NCBI RefSeq assembly: GCF_011516835.1
Contig: NZ_WOTB01000021.1
Location: forward strand, 1 to 64,000
Length of the DNA: 64,000 bases
Direction: 5' to 3'
Source: Acetobacter musti
GTDB taxonomy: Bacteria; Pseudomonadota; Alphaproteobacteria; Acetobacterales; Acetobacteraceae
Below, one piece after another: positions 53,141 through 62,584 of the stretch. The notes beneath the pieces are model-generated. The model searched no databases and was not told where the DNA came from. It saw nothing but the letters and a program-made list of their open reading frames with translations. Both the position numbers and the translations under genes were made by a program. How positions within the stretch are numbered: the first letter of the stretch is position 1; each line of letters opens with the position of its first letter.

Positions 53141-54120
53141 TTGCGTCCCATCAGGAGGAGTTGCGGATTGCGTTCGACGTCGCTTGCGAAGCCGCGCAGG
53201 GCGGCGGCGGCGGCGGCGATGTCGCGGAGCGCTGAGTCGAGATTGTCGCGGTCGGTGGAGCGGGGCGAGAGCATGCCCTGGACGCTTTGCAGGGTTTTGC
53301 GAGCCTGGTCGGTGGCGCTGGTGGCGCTGGCGAGGGTCTGGTGCAGGTCCGCGCCGCGGGCTTCGAGCTGTGCGTTGCCGGTGCGCATCAGCCTGTCGAT
53401 GTTGACGAGCGTGGTGTCGAGCTTGCCGTCCAGATCCTGGATGGCCTGCGTCGCGGCTTTCAGGGTCTGCTGGGCGTCCTGCGATGATTGATGCAGGCTG
53501 TCGACGAGGGGCGGCAGGTCGGTGTCGAGTTTCTGCGCGACCTCGCGGATGGAGAGGACGGCTTCGTTGGCGTTGGTGGACAGCTCTTTCAGGGGCAGGT
53601 CCTGGAGGCTGTCCTTGATTTTCTGGATGGCGGACTGGTGGGTGGGGATTTCGGGCAGGTTGCTGACGCGCGGGTGGAATTCGGCCGGGGAGCCGGGCCA
53701 GAAGTCCAGATTGATATTGACCGTGCCGGTGACGAAGCTCTGCATGTTCTGTTCGGCGCGGAGGCCGTGAGCGACGGTTTCGCGCAGATCGAGGTCGTGC
53801 GACGGTGAACCCGGGGTCTGCATGACGTGGACCTGTTTCGGGTCCAGGCTGATATCGACGGGGATATAGGCGTGGCGGGTGGCGGGATCGTAGCGCAGGG
53901 TCACGCTGTCGACTGAGCCGACGCGGACGCCGCGGAAGGTGACGGGCGCGCCGACGGACAGGCCGCTGACGGAATCCTGGAAGACGATGACGGCGTGTCT
54001 GTTTTTTGAAAACAGGCTGACATTGCCGAAGAAGATGAGGGCGCCCAGACCGAGAGCGACGCCGCCGGCGACGAAGGTGCCGACGAGGGTCTGTTTGCCG
54101 ATCCCTGATTCATTTGCCAT
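53137..54120 (-). CDS. mlaD: MlaD-family MCE-domain lipid-binding protein
   Basis: A 327-residue protein anchored by one N-terminal helix (TLVGTFVAGGVALGLGALIFF). The MCE domain begins with VIVFQDSVSGLSVGAPVTFRGVRVGSV, whose glycine-rich loop lines the lipid-conducting ring. The C-terminal half (about 165-310) is a long helical region rich in Gln, Asp and Leu, longer than in E. coli MlaD and more like PqiB- or Mce-type tunnel proteins. It overlaps mlaF by 11 bases upstream and the lipoprotein gene by four bases downstream. Confidence 0.88.
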   Translation of the reverse strand: MANESGIGKQTLVGTFVAGGVALGLGALIFFGNVSLFSKNRHAVIVFQDSVSGLSVGAPVTFRGVRVGSVDSVTLRYDPATRHAYIPVDISLDPKQVHVMQTPGSPSHDLDLRETVAHGLRAEQNMQSFVTGTVNINLDFWPGSPAEFHPRVSNLPEIPTHQSAIQKIKDSLQDLPLKELSTNANEAVLSIREVAQKLDTDLPPLVDSLHQSSQDAQQTLKAATQAIQDLDGKLDTTLVNIDRLMRTGNAQLEARGADLHQTLASATSATDQARKTLQSVQGMLSPRSTDRDNLDSALRDIAAAAAALRGFASDVERNPQLLLMGRK

Positions 54121-55171
54121 TGGCGTTCTGACCCTTTCTGACTGTGCCGGCCCCTGCGGATTCCGTGTTGTCCGGCTTTGTGGCGGCCGGATCTGTTGTA
54201 GCGGGTTCTGTTGTGCTGGTTTCTGTTCTGGCTTCGCGGTTCATGAAGGCGTGGACCTGCGGGTCTTTGCAGTGATCGCGCAGGTCGCGGGGCGAGCCGT
54301 GCGCGATGGGCTGTTTTGTCTGGGCATCGAGGAAGATGCCGTCATCGGCGATGGCGAACAGGCTGGGCAGTTCGTGGCTGACGATGACGATGGTGGCGCC
54401 GAGGCCGTCCCGGAGGGTGAGGATGAGGTCGTCGAGCCGGGCGGAGGTGATGGGATCGAGGCCGGCGGAGGGTTCGTCGAAGAACAGCACGTCCGGATCG
54501 AGGGCCATGGCGCGGGCGAGGCCGGCGCGTTTGCACATGCCGCCGGAGATTTCGGACGGGTAGAGGTCGATGGCGTGGGACAGGCCGACGAGGCCGAGTT
54601 TCATTTCCACGAGGTGGCGGATCATGTCCCGGTTCAGGCGGGTGAACATCTCCAGGGGCAGGGAGACGTTTTCGCCGATGGTCATGGAGCTCCACAGGGC
54701 GCCGCTCTGGAACAGGACGCCGAAGCGGCGGTTCAGGGCGGTGCGGTGGCTGTCCGGGCCGGACCAGTAATCGTCGCCGTCGACGGTGTATTTGCCGGAC
54801 ATGGGCCGGAGCAGGCCGACCATGCTGCGCAGGATGGTGCTTTTGCCGCAGCCGGAGCCGCCCATGATAGCGAAGATCGAGCCGCGCCGGACATCCATGG
54901 TGACGTGGCTCTGGATGACCTTTGTGCCGTAGCCGATGGTGACGTCGCGCAGGGAGAGGAGGACGTCGTCGTCCTGACGGGCTGTTTCTCTTGTCTGATG
55001 ACGGGGCTGATCGTGTCCCTGGCCGCTATGCGCGCCGCTATACTGGCCGGCATCCTGACCGCCCGTCTGGCTGGCGGCTGGCGGGATGCCGGGACCTGTA
55101 TTTCCGGGCACAGGATTTCCGGAGATCGCATTTCCGGACACTGGATTTTCTGGTGTCAGATTTCCCGGCAT
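54110..55171 (-). CDS. mlaF: ABC transporter ATPase, MlaF-like, with repeat N-terminus
   Basis: A 353-residue ATPase that energises phospholipid or lipid transport between membranes. The Walker A is GGSGCGKSTI, the signature ISGGMCKRAGLARAMA, and Walker B VLFFDEPSAGLDP. The first 68 residues are not part of the domain: residues 2-31 are degenerate pentads around G-N (PGNLT, PENPV, SGNAI, SGNPV, PGNTG), then a Gln/His/Gly-rich stretch. A tail of about 45 residues, rich in Thr and Ala, follows the domain. Its start overlaps the mlaE stop by one base (TGATG). Confidence 0.9.
   Translation of the reverse strand: MPGNLTPENPVSGNAISGNPVPGNTGPGIPPAASQTGGQDAGQYSGAHSGQGHDQPRHQTRETARQDDDVLLSLRDVTIGYGTKVIQSHVTMDVRRGSIFAIMGGSGCGKSTILRSMVGLLRPMSGKYTVDGDDYWSGPDSHRTALNRRFGVLFQSGALWSSMTIGENVSLPLEMFTRLNRDMIRHLVEMKLGLVGLSHAIDLYPSEISGGMCKRAGLARAMALDPDVLFFDEPSAGLDPITSARLDDLILTLRDGLGATIVIVSHELPSLFAIADDGIFLDAQTKQPIAHGSPRDLRDHCKDPQVHAFMNREARTETSTTEPATTDPAATKPDNTESAGAGTVRKGQNANGK
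55079..55168 (-). repeat. 15-base tandem repeats at the mlaF N-terminus
   Basis: Six degenerate units on the minus strand, for example CCGGGAAATCTGACA, CCAGAAAATCCAGTG, TCCGGAAATGCGATC and TCCGGAAATCCTGTG. They code pentads built around G-N. The units resemble those in the glycosyltransferase tail at 13500-13802 (CCAGAGAATCTGGTA). Confidence 0.65.
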
Positions 55172-56370
55172 CAGATGTCCAGTACGTTGGCGATGACGGC
55201 GAAGATGGCGTCGAGCGCGATGACGCCGACGATGCCGACGACGACGGCGCGGGTGGCGGCGGTTCCGACATCGGCGGCGCTGCGGCCGGCGTTCAGGCCG
55301 ATCTGGCAGGAGGTCAGGCCGATCATGGCGGCGAAGACGATGGATTTCGCGAAGCCGAATTCGAACTGGGTGAGGTCGATGGCGCCGAGGGTCTGGTTGA
55401 TGTAGCCGGCGCCGGTGACGTCGGGGAGCATGCCGGTGGCGACGACATAGCCGCCGATGATGCTCATGCCGCTGCCATAGAGATAAAGCAGCGGCATCAT
55501 CAGCATGAGCGACAGGATGGACGGCAGCAGGATGTAGCTGGAGACGGGGATGCCGAAGACTTTCAGCGCGTCGATTTCCTCGTTGCCGAGCATGGTGGCG
55601 ATGCGGGCGGCGTAGGCGCCGCCGGTGCGGCCGGCCATGATGATGGCGGTCATGACGGCGGAGAGTTCGCGGACGCAGGCGATGCCGACGAGATTGGCGA
55701 CGTACATATCGGCGGAGAATTTCCGCAGCTGCACGGCGCCGACGAAGGCGAGGATGGCGCCGACGAGGAAGTTGACGACGCTGACGATCATGAGCGCCGA
55801 GGGGCCGGCGTCGAAGATGTTCACGAACAGGTCGCGCAGGCGCATGCCGCCATGGCCGGAGAGCGCCTTCACCGAGCCCCGGGCGGTCTGAGCGCCCAGT
55901 TCGGTCAGGGCGCCGATTTCATCGAGTGTGTCGAGGGTCAGGGCGCCTGTGGTCCGCAGCGGAGCGAAAGGTTTTTTCGGGTGCTGCGCGGGGGGCTCGG
56001 GTTCGGCGGGCAGGAGGGCGAAGAGGCGCTGCACGCCGTCTGGCAACTGAGCCAGATCGAAGTTCATTTTCCCGCGGGCGGCGGCCTGTTTCACGGTCCA
56101 GAGGAAGGAGACCAGGGAGGAATCCCACTGGCTGAGACCGCTGACATCGACGTGGAGCGTCTGTGCGGCGCCGTCCTTCGGTGCGCCCGTTCTGAGGGCA
56201 TCGTCGGGGATGGCGAGGGCGGCGCCGTCATCGATCGTCCACTGGCCGCGCAGCACGAGCGTGATGTCGTTTGCCGAAGACTGAACCGTCCATTCCGGAT
56301 GGCTGTCCGCGTCATGGCTGTCTGCGTTGCCTGACGCCGTCGGCGTGGGGGTGTGTTCCTGGTCCGTCAT
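55171..56370 (-). CDS. mlaE: STAS-MlaE fusion, lipid ABC transporter permease
   Basis: A 399-residue protein. Residues 25-125 form a STAS-like domain (LHVDVSGLSQWDSSLVSFLW), corresponding to a separate MlaB in E. coli. The MlaE permease domain follows from about 140, with five to six membrane segments and the hallmarks RELSAVMTAIIMAGRTGGAYAARIATM and NEEIDALKVFGIP. Fusion of the two is common in alphaproteobacteria. It heads the operon mlaE-mlaF-mlaD-pqiC, with an upstream gap of about 290 bases shared with the divergent RND operon. No mlaC is nearby. Confidence 0.9.
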   Translation of the reverse strand: MTDQEHTPTPTASGNADSHDADSHPEWTVQSSANDITLVLRGQWTIDDGAALAIPDDALRTGAPKDGAAQTLHVDVSGLSQWDSSLVSFLWTVKQAAARGKMNFDLAQLPDGVQRLFALLPAEPEPPAQHPKKPFAPLRTTGALTLDTLDEIGALTELGAQTARGSVKALSGHGGMRLRDLFVNIFDAGPSALMIVSVVNFLVGAILAFVGAVQLRKFSADMYVANLVGIACVRELSAVMTAIIMAGRTGGAYAARIATMLGNEEIDALKVFGIPVSSYILLPSILSLMLMMPLLYLYGSGMSIIGGYVVATGMLPDVTGAGYINQTLGAIDLTQFEFGFAKSIVFAAMIGLTSCQIGLNAGRSAADVGTAATRAVVVGIVGVIALDAIFAVIANVLDI

Positions 56371-56548
56371 GTGCGGGACGAGTTTTAGGGCAGGCGGGCT
56401 CTGTTGGCCAGCGTGGCCGTCCGGAGAGGGTCCCGGAGCTGTCCAAGGGGGTTTTCCCGGCCTGATCCGGAACGGTTAAACGCTAATTTATATGACAAAT
56501 AATTTTCCCAAATATATGTCAAACCATGTCCAGCTAAGCTCTGTACGC
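56371..56548. promoter_or_regulatory. Divergent promoter region, mla and RND operons
   Basis: The stretch 56480-56525 is clearly AT-rich. TATATGACA (56489-56497) and TATATGTCA (56513-56521) are near-identical direct repeats 24 bases apart, start to start, a candidate regulator site. No regulator gene adjoins the operon. The -10/-35 elements were not assigned. Confidence 0.4.
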
Positions 56549-56668
56549 ATGAAAGTCATGTTGTTACGTCATGTTACGAAAAGCGGAGTCCGGATGGAAA
56601 CGCAGCCTCCCGTACCTGTCCAGGATGGCGGCGTCGCAATGATTTCACAGGATAAGGCAGATCAATGA
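56549..56668 (+). CDS. Possible 39-residue leader ORF coupled to the RND operon
   Basis: It starts at the ATG at 56549 and ends TGA at 56666-56668, overlapping the RND permease ATG (56665) as ATGA. The product begins MKVMLLRHVTKSG and ends QDKADQ, with no known family. Its ribosome site is weak. The exact overlap suggests translational coupling, so it may be a regulatory leader peptide, but chance is possible in a short frame. Confidence 0.3.
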   Translation: MKVMLLRHVTKSGVRMETQPPVPVQDGGVAMISQDKADQ

Positions 56669-59600
56669 ATGCCATAGTCGTTACAGCACTGCGGCGTCCC
56701 TATACGTTCGTCGTTCTTTCGATTCTTATTGTTATGATGGGCATTCTTTCGATCAGGAAGACGCCGGCGGATGTGTTTCCGAACATCCGGATTCCCGCTA
56801 TTGCGGTGGTCTGGACCTATTCGGGGATGCTGCCGGACGAGTTTGCCGGGCGCATCATGTACAATTTCGAGCAGGGTGTGACCTCCACTGTGGAGGGGAT
56901 CGACCATATGGAGGCGGACTCCTTCTATGGCCGTGGGATTGTGAAAATATATTTCCAGCCGGGCACGGAGATCGGGGGCGCCGAGGCGGATGTGGCGGCG
57001 ATCTCGCAGACAGTGCTGCAGCAGATGCCCGAGCACATTGCCGCGCCGATGATCATGCGGCTGGAGGCGTCTTCGGTTCCGGTGATCTCGCTGCAGCTCA
57101 CTTCGGACACGATGACGCCTTCGGATCTGTTCAAGCTGGCGTTCATCCGGATGCGGTCGCTGCTGGTGACGATTCCGGGTGCGGTGGTGCCGCATCCCTA
57201 TGGCGGCATGGACAGTTTTGTCATGATCGCGCTGAACCAGAAGCAGCTTCAGGCGCATCATCTTTCGGCGATGGACGTGCAGAACGCGCTGGACACGCAG
57301 AACGTGGTGCGGCCGGCGGGCGATCAGAAGATCGGGCCGACGGACTGGATGGTGCAGACCAACGCGACGCCGCGCTCGCTGGAGGATATTGCGGACATTC
57401 CGATCAAGAGGGTCGGGAACGCGGTCGTCTATATTCATGACGTGGGCGATGTGTATCGCGGCGGGCATCCGCAGACGAACAGTGTGATCGTCAAAGGTAA
57501 GCAGGCTGTCATCATGGTGGTGATGAAGAGCGGCGAGGCTTCCACGCTGGATGTGGTTGACGGCGTGAAGAAGATGATGCCGCGGCTTCAGGCGGTGCTG
57601 CCTTCGACGGTGCATCTGAGCGTTCTCAGCGATGCGTCCGGGTTCGTGATCGACTCCATCCATGACGTGATGCGGGAGATGGCGACGGCGGCGGCGCTGA
57701 CTGGTCTGGTGGTGCTGCTGTTCCTGGGGTCCTGGCGTTCGACGGTCATCATCGCGACGTCCATTCCGCTGGCCATTCTGTGTTCGCTGATCGCGCTTGG
57801 CTGGGCGGGACAGACGATCAACGTGATGACGCTGGGCGGTCTGGCGCTGGCAGTCGGTATTCTTGTCGATGACGCCACGGTGATGATCGAGAACATCGAC
57901 ACGCATCTGGAGGAGGGCAAGGAGCTGGAGCCGGCGATCATCGACGCGGCCAACCAGATTGTTGTTCCGACGTTTGTTTCGACCACCTGCATCTGCATTG
58001 TCTGGCTGCCGCTGTTCGGTCTGAGCGGTGTGGCGGGCTGGCTGTTCATGCCGATGGCGGAGGCGATCATCTTCGCGATGATGGCGTCCTTCATTCTGTC
58101 GCGGACGCTGGTGCCGACAATGGCGAAATATCTGCTGGCGGGTCACATCCAGCCGGGGCTGCATGGGGAGGAGCACGAGGCTCTGCCGCATGGGAAGAAC
58201 GCCTTCACGCGGTTTCAGAAGGGGTTCGAGCATCGGTTCACGCTGTTTCGCGAGCGGTATCGCGGGGTGCTGTCCGGGCTGATCGAGCGGCGTGGGGTTT
58301 TCGTCGGGACGTTTCTCGGGATTTCGGTGCTGTCCTGCGGGCTGTATTTCGTCGCGGGTCGGGATTTCTTTCCGGAGATCAAGTCCGATCAGCTTCAGAT
58401 GCACATGCGTGCGCCGCTGGGTGCGCGGATCGAGGTCGCGGACCGGATTGCGGCGCTGACGGCGGACCGGATCGACGCGCTGCTGCCCGGGAAAGTGCAT
58501 GATGTTGTCGCAAACTGCGGACTTCCGGAGGGACCGCATAACCAGGCGTTCATTCCGACGCCGACGCTGGGCACGCAGGACTGCGATCTGACGATCACGC
58601 TGAACGATGAGGCGTCACCGGTCTGGGATTACCGGGCGATCCTGCGGAAGGGGTTGTCGGCCAGTTTCCCAGGTACGGTGTTTACCTTCCAGCCGGCGGA
58701 TCTGACGGCGAAGATTCTGAATTTCGGGTCACCGTCGCCGATCGATGTGAAAATCGGCGGTCCGGATCTGGATGAGAGCTACAAATATGCTCTGGAGCTG
58801 GTGAACCGGCTGCGGAAGGTGACGGGGGCTGCGGATGTGTCGCTGCAGCAGACGATGAAGACGCCGACGCTGTTTGTGGAGGGTGACCGGAGTTTCGAGC
58901 AGGCGACGGGTGTGACGGAAGGGGATCTGGCGGACAACGAGCTGATGACGCTCGCGGGCAGTTCGCAGGTCGATCCGCAATACTGGTACGATCCGAAAAT
59001 GGGTGTGACGTTCACGCTGAATACCTATGTCTCTCAGGATCAGCTGACGCATTACAACGATCTGCTGACGATCCCGGTCGATAAGGGCGACGGCGATCCT
59101 TCGGGGAAATCCTCGCAGCTTCTGGGGGCGATGAGCCGGATCAGAGCGACGGGGACGCCGGGTGAGGTGTCGCATTACAACTCGATGCCGGCTTTCGACA
59201 TCTATGTATCGGCTGAGGGCACTGATCTGGGTGCGGTTCTGAAGGGTGTGCAGCGCGAGGTTGCGGCGACGGCGAAGGATGTGCCGCGCGGGGCTGCTGT
59301 CGAGATTGCCGGGCAGGCGACGACGATGAGCAGTGCCTATGCGGAGCTGCTTGGCGGGCTCGTGATCTCGATTGCGCTGATCTACCTGCTGATTGTCGTC
59401 AACTTTCAGTCCTGGCTTGATCCTTTCATCATCATCTCGGCGCTGCCGGGGGCTCTGGCGGGGATTGCCTGGGCTCTGTTCCTGACGCGCACGCATCTTT
59501 CGGTGCCGGCGCTGACGGGGGCGATCATGTGCATGGGCACGGCGACGGCGAATTCGATCCTGGTTGTGTCCTATGCCCGCGAGCGTCTGGAGGTGCATGG

Positions 59601-59838
59601 CGAGCCGCTGCGGGCGGCGCTGGAGGCGGGTTACGGGCGCATTCGTCCGGTGATCATGACGGCGACAGCGATGATTGTCGGCATGATTCCGATGTCGGTC
59701 AGCAACTCGCAGAACGCGCCGCTCGGCAAGGCGGTGATCGGGGGGCTGATTGTGGCCACGATCTCGACCCTGCTGTTCGTGCCCTGTGTTTACGCAATTT
59801 TCTACAGCCGAAAATCTTCCCGTAAGGAGACAGTCTGA
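56665..59838 (+). CDS. RND efflux transporter permease (HAE1-type)
   Basis: A 1057-residue inner-membrane proton antiporter expected to form trimers and export toxic compounds. The order is the N-terminal helix (RRPYTFVVLSILIVMMGIL), a large periplasmic loop, helix 4 with the paired Asp of the proton relay in VGILVDDATVMIENI, a second periplasmic loop, and helices 7-12. It is less like AcrB than like the short-loop acetic acid bacterial HAE pumps. It heads an operon with the adaptor (one-base overlap, TGATG) and the outer membrane factor. The substrate is unknown. Confidence 0.92.
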   Translation: MNAIVVTALRRPYTFVVLSILIVMMGILSIRKTPADVFPNIRIPAIAVVWTYSGMLPDEFAGRIMYNFEQGVTSTVEGIDHMEADSFYGRGIVKIYFQPGTEIGGAEADVAAISQTVLQQMPEHIAAPMIMRLEASSVPVISLQLTSDTMTPSDLFKLAFIRMRSLLVTIPGAVVPHPYGGMDSFVMIALNQKQLQAHHLSAMDVQNALDTQNVVRPAGDQKIGPTDWMVQTNATPRSLEDIADIPIKRVGNAVVYIHDVGDVYRGGHPQTNSVIVKGKQAVIMVVMKSGEASTLDVVDGVKKMMPRLQAVLPSTVHLSVLSDASGFVIDSIHDVMREMATAAALTGLVVLLFLGSWRSTVIIATSIPLAILCSLIALGWAGQTINVMTLGGLALAVGILVDDATVMIENIDTHLEEGKELEPAIIDAANQIVVPTFVSTTCICIVWLPLFGLSGVAGWLFMPMAEAIIFAMMASFILSRTLVPTMAKYLLAGHIQPGLHGEEHEALPHGKNAFTRFQKGFEHRFTLFRERYRGVLSGLIERRGVFVGTFLGISVLSCGLYFVAGRDFFPEIKSDQLQMHMRAPLGARIEVADRIAALTADRIDALLPGKVHDVVANCGLPEGPHNQAFIPTPTLGTQDCDLTITLNDEASPVWDYRAILRKGLSASFPGTVFTFQPADLTAKILNFGSPSPIDVKIGGPDLDESYKYALELVNRLRKVTGAADVSLQQTMKTPTLFVEGDRSFEQATGVTEGDLADNELMTLAGSSQVDPQYWYDPKMGVTFTLNTYVSQDQLTHYNDLLTIPVDKGDGDPSGKSSQLLGAMSRIRATGTPGEVSHYNSMPAFDIYVSAEGTDLGAVLKGVQREVAATAKDVPRGAAVEIAGQATTMSSAYAELLGGLVISIALIYLLIVVNFQSWLDPFIIISALPGALAGIAWALFLTRTHLSVPALTGAIMCMGTATANSILVVSYARERLEVHGEPLRAALEAGYGRIRPVIMTATAMIVGMIPMSVSNSQNAPLGKAVIGGLIVATISTLLFVPCVYAIFYSRKSSRKETV

Positions 59839-61022
59839 TGGCGCGCTCAACCGGTCGTCATCCCGTCCTGCTCGCTGGCGTGTGCGTGCTTGCGCTCGCG
59901 TCGGGCTGGATCGTGATCTCGCGTATTCATGAATCGAAAAGTCTGCGTGAGGAGACGGCGCACAACGCCATTCCGGACGTGGAGGTCATCACGCCGCAGC
60001 CGGGGGCGAAGACGCTGACGCTGACGCTGCCGGGGACGATCGACGCCTGGTATCAGGCGCCGATTTATCCGCAGGCCTCCGGATATGTGAAGATGTGGTA
60101 TAAGGATTTCGGTGCGGAGGTGAAGGCTGGCGATGTGTTGGCCGAGGTCAACGCGCCGGGTCTGGACGCGCAGTATCAGCAGGCGAAGGCGGATTACGAC
60201 GCCACGGCGGCGAAGTATAACCTGACGGTGGTGAGTGCGGCGCGCTGGCACGCGATGGCGCAGTCTCAGGCGGTGTCCGGGCAGTCGGTTTCCGTGGCGG
60301 ATGCGAATAAGAAATCCGGTTATGCGGAGATGGAGGCGGCGCAGCATAACGTCGATCGCTTCGAGGCCCTGGAAAAGTTCAAGACGATCGTGGCGCCTTT
60401 CGATGGTGTTGTGACATCGCGTGATGTCAACGTGGGTGATTATGTGAGCGCGGGCGGCGGTGAGCACAGCGCGTCCGGCGAGGCGAACCAGGTGTTCGTG
60501 GTCTCCGACATGCACCGGATGCGTCTGTTTCTGTCGGTTCCTGAAGTATTCTCCTACATTCTCAAGCCGGGCATGGTGGCGACTGTTTCCGTGCCGCAAT
60601 TCCCGAACCGGACCTTCGAGGCGAAGTTTCTGACGGTCGCGAAGGGGTATGATCCGAACACGCGCACGGCGGTCACGGAATTTACCATCGACAATCCGGA
60701 TCATCTGCTGTGGCCGGGGACGTTTGCCTCGGTGCATCTGACGGCGCCGGCGGAGGGCGGGGTGCAGCGTATTCCGACCTCGACGCTGGTGTTCGAGGAG
60801 AAGGGGATGCAGGTCGCGGTCGTGGACGGGACGAATCATGTGCATTTCCGCAATATTGAGGTCGGGCGGATGGCCGATACGCGGACCGATGTGATTTCGG
60901 GGATTCAGCCGGGGGACCGGATCGTGCGCAATCCGCCGGCTGATCTGCTGGAGGGACAGGAGGTCCGGGTGGTGGTTCCTGCGAAAGGGTATGAGCAGGA
61001 CGACGAGGAGATCGAAGGATGA
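59838..61022 (+). CDS. RND periplasmic adaptor (HlyD/MFP family)
   Basis: A 394-residue protein bridging pump and outer membrane channel. One N-terminal hydrophobic segment (VLLAGVCVLALASGWIVI) anchors it, then a lipoyl-like half-motif (YVKMWYKDFGAEVKAGDVLAEVNAPGLDAQ), a short helical hairpin, a second lipoyl half (FKTIVAPFDGVVTSRDVNVGDYV) and the beta-barrel and membrane-proximal domains. There is no Cys for lipid attachment. Its stop overlaps the outer membrane factor start by four bases. Confidence 0.92.
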   Translation: MARSTGRHPVLLAGVCVLALASGWIVISRIHESKSLREETAHNAIPDVEVITPQPGAKTLTLTLPGTIDAWYQAPIYPQASGYVKMWYKDFGAEVKAGDVLAEVNAPGLDAQYQQAKADYDATAAKYNLTVVSAARWHAMAQSQAVSGQSVSVADANKKSGYAEMEAAQHNVDRFEALEKFKTIVAPFDGVVTSRDVNVGDYVSAGGGEHSASGEANQVFVVSDMHRMRLFLSVPEVFSYILKPGMVATVSVPQFPNRTFEAKFLTVAKGYDPNTRTAVTEFTIDNPDHLLWPGTFASVHLTAPAEGGVQRIPTSTLVFEEKGMQVAVVDGTNHVHFRNIEVGRMADTRTDVISGIQPGDRIVRNPPADLLEGQEVRVVVPAKGYEQDDEEIEG

Positions 61023-62581
61023 AGACGGCGCGCGGAGGCGTGGGGCGTGCGGCGTCGGTGCTCGCGGGTCTTTCGGGGATGCTGATGCTGTCCGGCTGCG
61101 ATCTGGCGCCGGCTTATCAGGCGCCGCATTTCATTGTTCCGGACAGCTGGACCGGGCAGCAGCCGTTCGCGAAGGCGACGCCGGCGGATACGGTGCTGCC
61201 GTCGGACTGGTGGCGGCTGTTCGGCGATCCGGAGCTGGATGCGCTGGAGGAAAAAGCGGTGGCGCAGAACGCCGATCTTCAGGCGGCGGCGGAGCGGTTT
61301 ACGCAGGCGCGGTCGCTGGTGATGAAGGCGCGGGCGGATCTGCTGCCGCATTTCGGACTGGCTTTCGGGGCGTCGGACAACAAGCAGTCGGCGGACCGTC
61401 TGTTCCGGTATAAGGGCGCGATCACGCAGACGGATGAGTTTTATGGCGGTCTGGCGTCCTGGGAGCCGGATTTCTGGTCGGAGATCCGCAATCAGGTCCG
61501 GATGAGCAAGTATGAGGCGCAGCAGAAGGCGGCGGATTTCGCCGGGGCGCGGCTGAGCATCGAGGCTGATCTGGCCAGCGATTATGTCGCGTTGCGGGGG
61601 TACGACGCGCAGGAGGCGATTTATCAGCGCGCGATCTCGTATTTTCAGAAGGCGGTGGACATGACGCATACGCAGCTTGTCAATCAGGCGGCGCCGCGTC
61701 TGGATCTTGCCCGCGCGCAGAACCAGCTTTACGTGACCCAGGCGGCGGAGCTTGACCTGCGGGCGCAGCGGGAGGTGACGGAGCATGCGATCGCCATTCT
61801 GACCAATACGGCGCCGGAGAGTTTTCATATCGAGCCGCGCGCTGATTTTACGTTCAGGGAGGTGAATTTGCCGGTGGGAATGCCGTCCGAGCTGTTGCAG
61901 CGTCGGCCGGACATTGCCTCGGCGGAGCGGGTGATGGCGCAGGCGAACCGGTCGATCGGCGTGGCGCGGGCGGCGTTCTATCCGCATATTTCGCTGAACG
62001 CGAATGGCGGTTTCGACGCGAACGGGTTCGATCTGGCGAAGCTGGCGAACAGCATGTGGTCGTATGGTGCGACGGCATCGATGCCGATTTTCGAGGGGGG
62101 TCTGCGGCGGGCGTCTTTGCAGTATTCCTGGTCGGCGTACCGGGAGACGCGGGATGATTATCGTTCGACGGTGCTGTCGGCGTTTCGCGAGGTTGAGGAT
62201 GAGCTGTCGCGGACGCGGCTGCTGCGGGCGGAGGATGCGCGGCTGAAGCAGGCTGTGGGCACGGCGCTGGACATGCAGGACATGACGATGACGCTCTATA
62301 AGGGCGGGCTGTCGGATTATCTGGGGGCGATTGTGGCGCAGGAGGCGGCGCTGGACTCGCGGATTTCGGAGGTGCAGGTGGCGGCGCGGTCTGTGCAGGC
62401 GACGGTGGCGCTGATCCGGGCTCTGGGTGGCGGCTGGGACCGTGCGCAACTGCCGACGCCGGACCAGACGATGACGTTCAGCCCGTTACAGTATGGCGGC
62501 ATTCATTATCCGAAGCCGGCGGGCGGGATCGGGCCGGAAAATCCGGAGGGCTATGAGAACCTGGTGACGGGGCGGTCCTGA
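61019..62581 (+). CDS. Outer membrane efflux lipoprotein (NodT/OprM family)
   Basis: A 520-residue TolC-like channel. The lipobox LSGC is near residue 25 of the signal peptide, with DLAPAYQAP after the Cys, as is standard in NodT factors. DWWRLFGDPELDALEEKAVAQNADLQAAAER starts the first OEP repeat, and the second has LLQRRPDIASAERVMAQANRSIGVARAAFYP, a near-universal motif. It completes the tripartite pump encoded in the preceding two genes. Confidence 0.93.
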   Translation: MKTARGGVGRAASVLAGLSGMLMLSGCDLAPAYQAPHFIVPDSWTGQQPFAKATPADTVLPSDWWRLFGDPELDALEEKAVAQNADLQAAAERFTQARSLVMKARADLLPHFGLAFGASDNKQSADRLFRYKGAITQTDEFYGGLASWEPDFWSEIRNQVRMSKYEAQQKAADFAGARLSIEADLASDYVALRGYDAQEAIYQRAISYFQKAVDMTHTQLVNQAAPRLDLARAQNQLYVTQAAELDLRAQREVTEHAIAILTNTAPESFHIEPRADFTFREVNLPVGMPSELLQRRPDIASAERVMAQANRSIGVARAAFYPHISLNANGGFDANGFDLAKLANSMWSYGATASMPIFEGGLRRASLQYSWSAYRETRDDYRSTVLSAFREVEDELSRTRLLRAEDARLKQAVGTALDMQDMTMTLYKGGLSDYLGAIVAQEAALDSRISEVQVAARSVQATVALIRALGGGWDRAQLPTPDQTMTFSPLQYGGIHYPKPAGGIGPENPEGYENLVTGRS

Positions 62582-62584
62582 GTG

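Noticed and set aside
56662-58539. 625-codon antisense frame over the RND permease
   Set aside because: Its product is rich in Arg and His with no fold signal. The opposite strand codes an unmistakable RND pump.
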